A stretch of DNA of 64,000 bases from Bacteroidota bacterium. GTDB lineage: Bacteria; Bacteroidota; Ignavibacteria; UBA10030; UBA8401. Positions 26,553-35,551 of the stretch are shown piece by piece (the first letter of the stretch is position 1; every line of letters begins with the position of its first letter). A program made the translations under genes and the position numbers. The stretch is taken from positions 1,426,001 through 1,490,000 of the forward strand of contig JBBAAO010000001.1 in assembly GCA_041658205.1 (NCBI GenBank), given 5' to 3'. The notes beneath the pieces are model-generated. The model ran no database searches. It had not been told where the DNA came from and saw only the letters and a program-made list of their open reading frames with translations.

Positions 26553-27436
26553 CGTTTCATATCATTTTATCGTTCGTTCTTCTCTGTTCACATATGACTG
26601 GCCAGCCCTCAAAAGATGTAGCAATACTTAAAGCCAAAATTGAATCGCTGATTTCAACTCATCAAGGTACTTTCGCTATTGCATTTAAGGATTTGGGCTC
26701 AAACAAAAGCTTCTATATTAATGAACATAAATATTTTCATGCAGCTAGTACTATGAAAACTCCTGTAATGATAGAAGTGTTCAAGCAGGCTCATCATAAG
26801 AAATTGCGATTGGATGACTCAATCGTTGTCTCAAACTCATTCAAAAGTATTATTGATAGCAGCGCCTATTCGTTAGAATTAACTGATGATAGTGATGACG
26901 GTTTATATAAACGCCTTGGACAAAAAGAGTCAATATATAATCTTGTGTTTAAGATGATTACCGTCAGCAGTAATCTTGCAACAAATATTCTGATTGGCAT
27001 CGTAGGGCCTGACAATATTATGAATACGATGAAAGAATTGAATCTCAATGATATGAAAGTCCTTCGAGGAGTAGAAGATACTAAAGCATTCCAAGCAGGG
27101 AAAAATAACACAACTACGGCATTCGATCTTTCAATCATGTTCGAACGTATTGCAAAAAAACAATGCGTCTCAGTTGAAGCATGTAACTCAATGTTGGATA
27201 TTTTACTCGCACAAAAATTCAACACGATGATTCCTGCTAAGCTTCCACAGACAGTGAAAGTTGCTCATAAAACCGGATCAATTACAAATGTTCAACATGA
27301 TTCCGGAATTGTATATTTACCAGATGGTAGATCTTATGTATTGGTTTTGTTGTCAAAAGACTTAAAATCAAATAGTGATGGTATAGAAATTCTTTCAAGG
27401 GTTTCCGAAGAAATTTTTAATTTTATGGTTCAATAA
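26549..27436 (+). CDS. Class A beta-lactamase-like serine hydrolase
   Basis: This 295-residue protein has a signal peptide (about residues 1-18) and a penicillin-binding-like serine hydrolase fold. Visible motifs are STMK (SxxK), SSN (SxN) and HKTGS (KTG), with VEDTKAFQAG in the omega-loop region rather than a typical ExxLN. This fits the broad serine hydrolase family around class A beta-lactamases. Whether it hydrolyses beta-lactams is not shown. It sits between ribD (ATGA overlap) and ribE (3-base gap), an odd place for such an enzyme. Confidence 0.85.
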   Translation: MTFHIILSFVLLCSHMTGQPSKDVAILKAKIESLISTHQGTFAIAFKDLGSNKSFYINEHKYFHAASTMKTPVMIEVFKQAHHKKLRLDDSIVVSNSFKSIIDSSAYSLELTDDSDDGLYKRLGQKESIYNLVFKMITVSSNLATNILIGIVGPDNIMNTMKELNLNDMKVLRGVEDTKAFQAGKNNTTTAFDLSIMFERIAKKQCVSVEACNSMLDILLAQKFNTMIPAKLPQTVKVAHKTGSITNVQHDSGIVYLPDGRSYVLVLLSKDLKSNSDGIEILSRVSEEIFNFMVQ

Positions 27437-27439
27437 ATT

Positions 27440-28033
27440 ATGTTTACAGGAATAATAGAAGAAATTGGAACGATTCGTTCCATTAAGAAATTTGGTGATG
27501 GAATTGAATTTACCATCACCGCGCGAAAAGTACTTTCTGATCTTCGCATTGATAATAGTATTTGTGTTAATGGTGTTTGTCTAACGGTGGTTCGACGATC
27601 CAAAACTTCATTTACTATTCAGGCAATAAAAGAAACACTTTCGAAAACGAATCTTGGGAAGTTAAATATAAATAGTGAGGTTAACCTGGAACGTTCTGTA
27701 AAACTTCACGACCGATTGGGAGGCCACTTAGTTCAGGGACATATTGATTATACTGGTACTATTAAAAAAATAGTTGTTCTAAAAACAAGTTGGATGTATT
27801 CTATTTCATTTCCAAAAAAGTATCGAAAATATCTTATCACAGTCGGATCCATTACCGTTGATGGTACGAGTTTAACAGTCGCTAAACTGGAGCGAGAGGA
27901 GCTTATTGTTGCAATTATACCATATACATACCAACACACCATCTTCCATCAATATGTCAAAGGTACAAAAGTAAATTTAGAATTTGATATCATCGGCAAA
28001 TATCTCGAGAGTTTAGTACATTATACTTCATGA
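27440..28033 (+). CDS. ribE: Riboflavin synthase, alpha subunit type
   Basis: The 197-residue protein shows the two lumazine-binding repeats: MFTGIIEEIGTI at the N-terminus, INGVCLTVVRR-type strand (NSICVNGVCLTVV), GGHLVQGHID, and the second repeat with GSITVDGTSLTVAKL. It dismutates two molecules of 6,7-dimethyl-8-ribityllumazine into riboflavin. ribBA and ribH were not found in the window. It is coupled to the PASTA gene by an ATGA overlap. Confidence 0.95.
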   Translation: MFTGIIEEIGTIRSIKKFGDGIEFTITARKVLSDLRIDNSICVNGVCLTVVRRSKTSFTIQAIKETLSKTNLGKLNINSEVNLERSVKLHDRLGGHLVQGHIDYTGTIKKIVVLKTSWMYSISFPKKYRKYLITVGSITVDGTSLTVAKLEREELIVAIIPYTYQHTIFHQYVKGTKVNLEFDIIGKYLESLVHYTS

Positions 28034-28818
28034 TAAATTCAAAAAACGCATTTGTAAAAATTATAACATCGAAAACAATTCGCCCTTTCTTTTGGACACT
28101 GGGCCTCTTTATTGTCGCATTATTCCTTATTGATACTTTTGTGATGCCGTATTATGTGAATAAAGGTGGCACACTCACGGTTCCCAAAGTTGTGGGTGTG
28201 AAAGAGGAACAAGCAAAACGAATTCTTGACTCTCTTCATCTTGAACCACGAAGAGGCGAGATACGCCAAGATCCGTCCTATCCAGAAGGATATGTCATTC
28301 TGCAAAATCCTGCTCCTGATCAAGTGGTAAAGACAGGGAGAAGAGTATATCTTACAATTTCTGGAGGAGAACAAGATGTGATCGTTCCATCGCTCAGAGG
28401 AAGATCTATTCGTGATTCAAAATTTGCATTGGACAGAGCGGCGTTGAAGCAAGGTGCAATTCAATATCAAGTATCGATAGAATTACCTGAAGGAACGATT
28501 ATCACACAGGATATCCCTGCCGGAAGTAAAGTAAAAAAGAACACATATATTAGTGTAATCGTCAGTGCTGGAGAATCTATCGATAGTATTTATATTCCTT
28601 CATTGATTGGAAAGACATTTACTGAAGCCCAAAAAATCTTAAAAGAAAAGGGACTTAGAGCAGGCAATATTACCTTTCAAATTAATGATGAATTATTGCC
28701 AAACACTGTAATTGACCAACTGCCAAGAGAAAATGAAGTTGTCACAACTCAAAAAGATGTGGATCTTTTCATTTCCCAAACTCCGGATAAATCGAACGCA
28801 AAACCGAATCGTGATTAA
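28030..28818 (+). CDS. Membrane protein with three PASTA domains
   Basis: The 262-residue protein has one N-terminal membrane span (about residues 16-36) and three extracytoplasmic PASTA domains (about 44-113, 114-182 and 186-254). Each shows a VP.L.G start and the helix before NPAPDQVV, QDIPAGSKV or QLPRENEVV. PASTA domains bind muropeptides or help cell-wall enzymes. No kinase or transpeptidase domain is attached. Neighbours are riboflavin and pentose genes, so the context gives no role. Confidence 0.9.
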   Translation: MINSKNAFVKIITSKTIRPFFWTLGLFIVALFLIDTFVMPYYVNKGGTLTVPKVVGVKEEQAKRILDSLHLEPRRGEIRQDPSYPEGYVILQNPAPDQVVKTGRRVYLTISGGEQDVIVPSLRGRSIRDSKFALDRAALKQGAIQYQVSIELPEGTIITQDIPAGSKVKKNTYISVIVSAGESIDSIYIPSLIGKTFTEAQKILKEKGLRAGNITFQINDELLPNTVIDQLPRENEVVTTQKDVDLFISQTPDKSNAKPNRD

Positions 28819-28823
28819 TAACT

Positions 28824-29489
28824 ATGCAAACACATGAATTAGCTATTCTCCCTTCTGTACTCTCGGCAAACTTTGCCCATCTTGAAAGTGATCTAAAACG
28901 TGTAGAATCCGCTGGAGCGAAAATTCTGCATCTCGATATCATGGACGGACATTTTGTGCCGAATATAAGTTTCGGCCCGAATGTAGTGAAAACTATCAAT
29001 TCAATTTCCTCGCTTACTCTTGATACTCATTTAATGATTGAACGACCGGATCAATACTTGGAACATTTTAAGGAGGCAGGGGCTGATATTCTTACTGTCC
29101 ACGTTGAAGCATGTACACATCTTCATAGAACAATTACGAAAATAAAAGAATTAGGCATGAAGGCAGGCGTCAGCTTAAATCCGTCAACGTCGTTGTCCAC
29201 TATTCAAGAAATATTACCGTATACAGATTTGATATTGATCATGTCAGTCAATCCGGGATTTGGCGGACAAAAATTCATTGAATCCTCTCTGACTAAGATA
29301 AAATCACTTGCGGCAATGATTGCAGAACAAAAGTTAAAAACCATCATTGAAGTAGATGGGGGACTCGATTTAAAAACTATTAAAAGCGTCATCGATGCCG
29401 GAGCACATTATCTTGTTGCTGGAAATGCTGTTTTTGGGTCCGCAGATATTGAATCGAATTTTACCATCCTTAATTCGTACATTAAATAA
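28824..29489 (+). CDS. rpe: Ribulose-phosphate 3-epimerase
   Basis: This 221-residue TIM-barrel enzyme interconverts ribulose 5-phosphate and xylulose 5-phosphate. Metal and active-site blocks are LPSVLSANFAHLESDL, HLDIMDGHFVPNISFG, DTHLMIERP, MSVNPGFGGQ and EVDGGLDLKT. It is full length. It follows the PASTA gene by 5 bases and precedes nagA by 6 bases. Confidence 0.96.
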   Translation: MQTHELAILPSVLSANFAHLESDLKRVESAGAKILHLDIMDGHFVPNISFGPNVVKTINSISSLTLDTHLMIERPDQYLEHFKEAGADILTVHVEACTHLHRTITKIKELGMKAGVSLNPSTSLSTIQEILPYTDLILIMSVNPGFGGQKFIESSLTKIKSLAAMIAEQKLKTIIEVDGGLDLKTIKSVIDAGAHYLVAGNAVFGSADIESNFTILNSYIK

Positions 29490-29495
29490 AAATAT

Positions 29496-30668
29496 ATGAA
29501 GTATGCTCTTAAAAATATTAAAATCGTTACACCGTTTAGAATTGTAAATAACGGTACGATAGTTATTACAGATAAGAAAATCACCAATATGGGAAAGGTT
29601 GGTGATGTTAACCTCTCCTCTGATATTCCTGTTTATGATCTCAATGGAAAAACAGTAACTCCAGGATTTATTGATCTTCTTGTTCATGGTGGCGGGGGAA
29701 AAGGATTCGCTGATGATAGCGATGAATCAATAAAAACTGTTTCAGATTTCTTTTTTTCTCATGGAACAACCGGAATGTTGGCGTCATTGTTTAGCAAAAA
29801 AATCGATCTCCTAAAAAAAGATGTCGATAGAATTGCAACATACGCTGAACAGCACAAAGACTCGAATATATGGGGAATCCATATGGAGGGTCCGTTCATA
29901 AATCCGGAGATTAAAGGCGCACATAAAATTGAGTACTTATGGGAACCGAATGTTGACATGTGGAATGAATTAAATTCATCTGCACGCGGTTCTATAAAGC
30001 TCATGACAATTGCTCCTGAACTTCCCGGAAATATTGACGTGATCCGAGCAGCAGCAAGCCAGGGCGTTGTTCCTTCTATTGGACATACTCTTGCGTTGTA
30101 TGATGACATTGAAAAAGCGATCGACAATGGCGCGGCACACGTTACACATATGTTCAATGCAATGCGCCCGTTTCATCATCGAGAACCAGGAATTATGGTA
30201 GCCGCATTACTCCGTAACGAATTAAAAGTAGAATTAATTGCAGACGGCATTCACGTCGATCCGATTGTGATGAAGCTCTTGCATAACATCAAAGGGAGCG
30301 GTGGAATCATTTTGGTGACAGATGCAATTAGAGCGTGTGGAATGCCGGATGGTGAATATCATTTTATGGATCAAAAAATTATTGTAAAAAATAAACGAGC
30401 GTTTTTAGAAAATGGAACACTGGCAGGAAGTACTCTTACGATGGAAGAAGCCATTCGCAATATGGTGCGTATGGTAGGAGTACCACTTACGGATGCAGTA
30501 CGAATGGCTTCATTAAATGGAGCAAAAGTACTTGGATTGGAACACGAAAAAGGAATTCTGGCTGTTGGTAAAGATGCTGACCTTGTCGTTATGGATGATG
30601 ATTTTGTTGTCCATGCAACTATTTACGAAGGACAAATAAAATATCAAAAAGGGTTACTATTGAACTAA
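29496..30668 (+). CDS. nagA: N-acetylglucosamine-6-phosphate deacetylase
   Basis: The 390-residue amidohydrolase has HGGGGKGF (first metal motif), HMEGPFINPEIKGAH, GHTLALYDD, HMFNAMRPFHHREPG and the catalytic Asp in LVTDAIRACG. It removes acetate from GlcNAc-6-P in amino-sugar and cell-wall recycling. It is the last gene of the run that began with ribD and is followed by a clear terminator. Confidence 0.94.
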   Translation: MKYALKNIKIVTPFRIVNNGTIVITDKKITNMGKVGDVNLSSDIPVYDLNGKTVTPGFIDLLVHGGGGKGFADDSDESIKTVSDFFFSHGTTGMLASLFSKKIDLLKKDVDRIATYAEQHKDSNIWGIHMEGPFINPEIKGAHKIEYLWEPNVDMWNELNSSARGSIKLMTIAPELPGNIDVIRAAASQGVVPSIGHTLALYDDIEKAIDNGAAHVTHMFNAMRPFHHREPGIMVAALLRNELKVELIADGIHVDPIVMKLLHNIKGSGGIILVTDAIRACGMPDGEYHFMDQKIIVKNKRAFLENGTLAGSTLTMEEAIRNMVRMVGVPLTDAVRMASLNGAKVLGLEHEKGILAVGKDADLVVMDDDFVVHATIYEGQIKYQKGLLLN

Positions 30669-30698
30669 CCCTAAATGATTTACCGTTGAGAGCATGAC

Positions 30699-30727
30699 AA
30701 ATCCAATCTGTTGAGATTGGATTTTTT
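30699..30727 (+). terminator. Terminator after nagA
   Basis: AAATCCAATCT (30699-30709) and AGATTGGATTT (30714-30724) form an 11-bp stem with a 4-base loop, then a T run. Confidence 0.88.
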
Positions 30728-30743
30728 AATTTTAAATAACTGT

Positions 30744-30772
30744 TTGACATTATTTGAATATAACCTTATATT
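30744..30772 (+). promoter_or_regulatory. Probable promoter of the lrp-like gene and glnN
   Basis: TTGACA (30744-30749) and TATATT (30767-30772) are separated by 17 bases, a good sigma70-type match. The start codon lies 44 bases beyond the -10. FCB-group promoters can differ from this consensus. Confidence 0.6.
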
Positions 30773-30795
30773 CTAAGTGTAAATGGTTATATACC
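30756..30795 (+). promoter_or_regulatory. Palindromic operator for the Lrp-family regulator (proposed)
   Basis: GAATATAA-CC-TTATATTC (30756-30773) is a perfect inverted repeat overlying the -10 box. A second near-palindrome, GGTTATATACC, follows at 30785-30795; its GGTTATAT half is the inverse of ATATAACC in the first. Spacing of about 25 bases between centres and the position suit autorepression by the Lrp/AsnC protein. Binding itself is inference. Confidence 0.55.
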
Positions 30796-30815
30796 TAAAT
30801 TAATAAGGTGATACT

Positions 30816-31289
30816 GTGAATTCATTGCATCAACTAGATGATATCGACATTACAATACTCGATATCCTTCAAAAAAACGGCAGAACCCGTCGCAACGATC
30901 TTGCGCAGGCCGTTGAACTCAGCATACCCTCTGTCAGCGAGAGGATGAAAAAATTGGAAGAAAATGGAATCATCACCGGGTATACAACCTATGTTGATCC
31001 TAAAAAAGTAGGGAAGGACATTACTGCATTTATAACCATTACGGTGGATTCTTCAAAACATTATAATTCATTTATTGATCATGCTAAATCGACCGATGAA
31101 ATTTTAGAAATCCATTCGGTGACAGGAACAGGCACTCATTTAATTAAAATCAGAACGGAAAATACCTCCAGCTTGGAAAAGCTACTTTCAAAAATTCAAG
31201 CATGGTCCGGAATTGTGAACACGACTACGAGTATTGTTTTGTCAACAATGAAAGAAACTAACAAACTTAAAATTAATAAATCAAAATAA
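30816..31289 (+). CDS. Lrp/AsnC-family transcriptional regulator
   Basis: The 157-residue protein has an N-terminal winged helix-turn-helix (LDDIDITILDILQKNGRTRR then LAQAVELSIPSVSERMKKLE, about residues 6-50) and a C-terminal RAM/AsnC sensing domain. Such regulators respond to amino acids and form octamers. It starts with GTG preceded by AAGG. It lies 10 bases upstream of glnN, so control of glutamine synthesis by this protein is a reasonable inference. Confidence 0.92.
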   Translation: MNSLHQLDDIDITILDILQKNGRTRRNDLAQAVELSIPSVSERMKKLEENGIITGYTTYVDPKKVGKDITAFITITVDSSKHYNSFIDHAKSTDEILEIHSVTGTGTHLIKIRTENTSSLEKLLSKIQAWSGIVNTTTSIVLSTMKETNKLKINKSK

Positions 31290-31299
31290 AGGGAACGTT

Positions 31300-33426
31300 A
31301 TGAGTAAACCGGCAAAACCAGTTTCGACATATTTTGGTGAGAACATATTTGACCTTGCCAAAATGCAACAAATGCTTCCGAAGAATGCATACGAGAAAAT
31401 TCTCAATGTTATCAATAAAAGTGAAAAACTTGATCGCGATACAGCAAATATCGTAGCGATTGCTATGAAAGATTGGTCAATTGCGAAAGGATGTACACAT
31501 TACACACACTGGTTCCAGCCTCTCACCGGATTTACCGCTGAAAAACATGATTCGTTCATTGATTACAGTGACAGCGGAAAAATTATTGAAGCGTTTACCG
31601 GAAAACAATTGATCCAGGGTGAACCGGATGCATCATCGTTTCCTTCAGGCGGAATTCGAGCAACGTTTGAAGCTCGTGGATATACCATTTGGGATCCGAC
31701 TAGTCCAGTATTCGTCATGGAATACCCGCACGGAAACACACTGTGTATTCCGACAGTGTTTATTTCCTATACGGGAGAGACACTCGATAAAAAAGCTCCA
31801 TTACTGCGATCTATCGATGCTTTAAACCAATCAGCAATGCGCATGCTGAAACATTTCAACAATTCGGCAACCAAGGTATTTTCGACTCTTGGTGTTGAAC
31901 AGGAATATTTTTTAATCGATCGAGAATACTACAATGCTCGTCCTGATTTACAACAGACCGGCAGAACATTGTTTGGAAAAAATCCTGCAAAACATCAGCA
32001 GCTCGAAGATCAATATTTTGGCAATATTCCTGAACGGGCATTTGCATTCATGACGGAAATCGAAGAGGAATCCTACAAATTAGGTATTCCGTTGAAGACA
32101 CGTCATAATGAAGTGGCTCCGAATCAATTTGAAGTGGCTCCGATATTTGAGGATGTCAACGTCGCAATAGATCATAATCAGATTTTGATGGATCTCATGG
32201 AACGGATTGCACAACGACACAACCTTGCTGTTCTGCTTCATGAAAAACCATTTGCCGCCGTTAATGGAAGCGGTAAACATAGTAATTGGGCACTTGCTAC
32301 GGATAAAGGGGAAAATCTTTTAAATCCCGGTAAAACTCCGCAGTCAAATTTACAGTTTTTGGTTTTTTTAGTCTCCACCATTAAAGCTGTTTATAAACAT
32401 TCCAAATTGTTGCGTGCATCGATTGCTACGGCACATAACGATCACAGACTAGGTGCAAACGAAGCACCTCCGGCAATTATTTCTGTATTCCTTGGAGAAT
32501 TGCTGACGAGAGTTCTGGATGATCTTGAAAAAGGGAAAGTAACTACGGACTCAGATCAAGCATGGATCAATATCGGCATTGACAAAATCCCAGAGATTCC
32601 GAAAGATAATACTGATCGGAACAGAACTTCACCGTTTGCGTTCACTGGAAATAAATTTGAATTTAGAGCTGTAGGTTCAAGTCAGTCACCTTCCACACCA
32701 ATCACTGTATTGAATACTGCAATGGCTGAGTCACTTGATGACATCCGCTTGTTGATCGAAAAAGCAGTTGCGGGCGGAAAAGATTTCAATATTGCCGTGG
32801 TAGAAGTCCTGCGAAAAGCTATATCTGAATCGAAAAAAGTGTTGTTCAGCGGCGATGGGTATTCGGAAGCTTGGCATAAAGAAGCTGCAAAACGCGGTTT
32901 GCCAAACATGAAGTCTTCGCCGGAAGCGCTAGCATCATATCTCACTAAAGAAGCAGAACATCTCTTTACGAAATACAAAGTCTATAATGAACGAGAGATA
33001 GAAGCTATCTATCATATTGATATTGAAAATTATATCAAACAGGTTGAGATTGAAGCACAAGTTGCAAAAAGCATGGCAACAACGCTCTATTTCTCTGCTG
33101 CCACAACATACATCACAGAACTCTCTCAGGCCGTAGAAGGATTAAAATCAACACTCGGTCGTGGAGACAAAGGTGCAAAAACAATTTCCGTGGTAATTAA
33201 AGATCTCTCGAAATTAGTATCCGCTCTTTATTCCGAAGTTGCAACACTTGAGAAGTCGTTGGGCTCCGCTCAAAAGGTAGAAGATATTAAAAAGAAAGGT
33301 GCAGCGTACCTGGCTGTTCGTAAACAGACTGAAGCCGTACGGTTAATTGTCGATTCTCTAGAAGTGATCGTTGCAAATGACCTCTGGCCAGTTCCAAAAT
33401 ATTCAGATATGATCGTCGGTTTGTAG
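31300..33426 (+). CDS. glnN: Glutamine synthetase type III
   Basis: This 708-residue protein has the length of the GSIII family of Bacteroidetes, cyanobacteria and relatives. It carries GVEQEYFLID (metal-binding Glu), RHNEVAPNQFEVAPIFE, NGSGKHSNWAL and ATAHNDHRLGANEAPPAI. It makes glutamine from glutamate, ammonia and ATP. It is likely co-transcribed with the Lrp gene and ends at a strong terminator. Confidence 0.97.
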   Translation: MSKPAKPVSTYFGENIFDLAKMQQMLPKNAYEKILNVINKSEKLDRDTANIVAIAMKDWSIAKGCTHYTHWFQPLTGFTAEKHDSFIDYSDSGKIIEAFTGKQLIQGEPDASSFPSGGIRATFEARGYTIWDPTSPVFVMEYPHGNTLCIPTVFISYTGETLDKKAPLLRSIDALNQSAMRMLKHFNNSATKVFSTLGVEQEYFLIDREYYNARPDLQQTGRTLFGKNPAKHQQLEDQYFGNIPERAFAFMTEIEEESYKLGIPLKTRHNEVAPNQFEVAPIFEDVNVAIDHNQILMDLMERIAQRHNLAVLLHEKPFAAVNGSGKHSNWALATDKGENLLNPGKTPQSNLQFLVFLVSTIKAVYKHSKLLRASIATAHNDHRLGANEAPPAIISVFLGELLTRVLDDLEKGKVTTDSDQAWINIGIDKIPEIPKDNTDRNRTSPFAFTGNKFEFRAVGSSQSPSTPITVLNTAMAESLDDIRLLIEKAVAGGKDFNIAVVEVLRKAISESKKVLFSGDGYSEAWHKEAAKRGLPNMKSSPEALASYLTKEAEHLFTKYKVYNEREIEAIYHIDIENYIKQVEIEAQVAKSMATTLYFSAATTYITELSQAVEGLKSTLGRGDKGAKTISVVIKDLSKLVSALYSEVATLEKSLGSAQKVEDIKKKGAAYLAVRKQTEAVRLIVDSLEVIVANDLWPVPKYSDMIVGL

Positions 33427-33451
33427 AATTCCGAATTATATCTTGAAGGCG

Positions 33452-33482
33452 AATCCCCGAAGTACCTTTCGGGGATTTTTAT
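33452..33482 (+). terminator. Terminator after glnN
   Basis: AATCCCCGAA (33452-33461) pairs with TTCGGGGATT (33468-33477), followed by a T run. Confidence 0.88.
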
Positions 33483-33543
33483 TTTAAATTGCTTCTTCAG
33501 ATTGAATTTGATATTTTTTCACGGCGTAAATAAGGAGCACTCT

Positions 33544-34065
33544 ATGAAACTTGAATCCATTATCAGAACAATACCCGATTTTCCTAAACAGGGAATAATG
33601 TTCAAAGACATCACAACGGTCTTGAAAAACGCTGAAGCACTGCAATATTGTGTCAATTCCTTCTATGAATACTATAAGAACAAAAAAATCTCAAAAGTTA
33701 TTGGAATTGAATCACGCGGATTTATTATTGGAACGGCATTGGCTTATCGGCTGGGTGTTGGATTCGTTCCGATTCGAAAACCAGGCAAACTTCCCGCTGA
33801 AAAAATTCGGCAAGAGTACCAGTTGGAATACGGAACAGATACAATAGAAATGCATAAAGATGCAATCACACCTGGTGAACGTGTGATTTTGCATGACGAT
33901 GTTTTGGCAACCGGCGGAACAATGCAGGCGGCATGCAAAATGGTAAAACAATTGGGCGGTAATATTGTCGGCTTATCATTTCTGATTGAGCTGGCATTTC
34001 TTCAACCACGAAATAAATTATCCGGCTTTGACATCCATTCATTGGTGAGTTATGATGCTGAATAA
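33544..34065 (+). CDS. apt: Adenine phosphoribosyltransferase
   Basis: The 173-residue enzyme makes AMP from adenine and PRPP. It begins MKLESIIRTIPDFPKQGIMF, the usual APT start, and has GIESRGFIIG and the PRPP motif VILHDDVLATGGT. The ATG at 33544 follows AAGGAG by a normal distance and is chosen over an upstream in-frame codon at 33502. Purine salvage also appears at 42368-43198. Confidence 0.95.
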   Translation: MKLESIIRTIPDFPKQGIMFKDITTVLKNAEALQYCVNSFYEYYKNKKISKVIGIESRGFIIGTALAYRLGVGFVPIRKPGKLPAEKIRQEYQLEYGTDTIEMHKDAITPGERVILHDDVLATGGTMQAACKMVKQLGGNIVGLSFLIELAFLQPRNKLSGFDIHSLVSYDAE

Positions 34066-34092
34066 CAAACGTTTGTAAAAAATACTATACGC

Positions 34093-35463
34093 ATGAAAAC
34101 TATTATCGAACCATTTAAAATAAAATCCATTGAACCAATTCGATTCACCACAGTAGATGAACGAAAGGCGATATTGGAAAAAGCGTTTTACAATCCTTTC
34201 CTGATTCGTGCCGATGATGTGTTGATCGATCTGTTGACTGACAGCGGAACATCGGCCATGAGCGCAAAACAATGGGCGGGAATGATGGAAGGAGATGAAT
34301 CGTACGCCGGAGCAAAAAGTTTCTTTCGATTTGAGAAAGCGGTTCGTGATCTTACCGGTTTAAAAAATATCATTCCAACGCATCAGGGACGTGCAGCCGA
34401 AAAAATTCTTTTTTCGATTATTGGTGGCAAAGGGAAGTTTGTCCCCAATAATACACATTTTGATACTACACGAGCTAATGTTGAGTTCAGCGGTGCAGTA
34501 GCAGTCGATTTTCAAACTGAAGAGGGGAAACGACCGGATGTTATTGCTCCGTTTAAGGGAAATATGAATGTTGCAGCACTTGAACAATTTATTCAAAAAA
34601 CCGGCGCAGAACATATTCCTGTTTGTTTTATTACTGTCACCAATAATTCCGGCGGCGGCCAACCTGTCTCAATGCAAAACATACGAGAAACAAAAGCACT
34701 CTTGAATAAATATGGAATACCATTATTCATTGATGCCTGTCGATTTGCAGAAAATGCTTTTTTCATTAAAAAAAGAGAGAAGGGGTATGAACATAAATCC
34801 CCAAAAGAGATTGCACAAGAAATGTTTTCGTATGCCGATGGTGTGACAATGAGTGCTAAGAAAGATGCGATCGTCAACATGGGTGGTTTCTTGGCAATGA
34901 ATGATGACTCTCTGGCATTGCTTGCAAGAAACTTATTGATCGTGACAGAAGGATTTCCTACATACGGAGGATTAGCTGGACGCGATCTTGAAGCGATTGC
35001 GCAAGGCTTAGAAGAAGTTCTGGATGAACATTACCTTACATATCGATTACGTTCCGTTGAGTATCTCGGCAATAAATTAACAGAGATCGGAATTCCAATA
35101 CTTCTGCCACCGGGTGGTCACGCCATTTATATTGACGCAAAACAATTTTTACCACAGATACCTCCGTATGAATATCCGGGACAATCTGTTGTCTGCGAGT
35201 TATACTTGATTGGAGGCATTCGATCCGTTGAGATTGGAAGCGTTATGTTCGGAACGTATGATGAACAGGGGAAGGTTGTTTCGCCCGCAATGGAACTAGT
35301 CCGGTTGGCAATTCCGCGCCGTGTCTATACACAGAGTCATATGGATTATGTTATTGAGTGTGCAGTTGAGCTATATGCAAATCGAAAAAATCTTCGCGGA
35401 TATACGATCACCTATGAAGCGCCACAACTGCGACATTTTACTGCACAGTTCAAGCCACTGTAA
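34093..35463 (+). CDS. tnaA: Tryptophanase
   Basis: This 456-residue PLP enzyme belongs to the beta-eliminating lyase family. Residues shared with tryptophanase rather than tyrosine phenol-lyase are RFAENAFFIK, SAKKDA (PLP Lys), EGFPTYGG and RSVEIGSVMFG. THQGRAAEK and FDTTR belong to the PLP and K+ site region. It breaks tryptophan into indole, pyruvate and ammonia. No permease gene adjoins it. A related lyase, judged to be tyrosine phenol-lyase, is at 61862-63247. Confidence 0.88.
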   Translation: MKTIIEPFKIKSIEPIRFTTVDERKAILEKAFYNPFLIRADDVLIDLLTDSGTSAMSAKQWAGMMEGDESYAGAKSFFRFEKAVRDLTGLKNIIPTHQGRAAEKILFSIIGGKGKFVPNNTHFDTTRANVEFSGAVAVDFQTEEGKRPDVIAPFKGNMNVAALEQFIQKTGAEHIPVCFITVTNNSGGGQPVSMQNIRETKALLNKYGIPLFIDACRFAENAFFIKKREKGYEHKSPKEIAQEMFSYADGVTMSAKKDAIVNMGGFLAMNDDSLALLARNLLIVTEGFPTYGGLAGRDLEAIAQGLEEVLDEHYLTYRLRSVEYLGNKLTEIGIPILLPPGGHAIYIDAKQFLPQIPPYEYPGQSVVCELYLIGGIRSVEIGSVMFGTYDEQGKVVSPAMELVRLAIPRRVYTQSHMDYVIECAVELYANRKNLRGYTITYEAPQLRHFTAQFKPL

Positions 35464-35551
35464 TGAACATGCTGCTTTTCCTCTTCTTTCATGAAGATTT
35501 CTCGCAATTTTCATTGCAAGCCCGTGCTTTTATTCGTATTTTTATCATTAT

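Noticed and set aside
26549..27436. Antibiotic-resistance beta-lactamase
   Set aside because: The omega-loop lacks the ExxLN of true class A enzymes and the gene is embedded in a metabolic operon.
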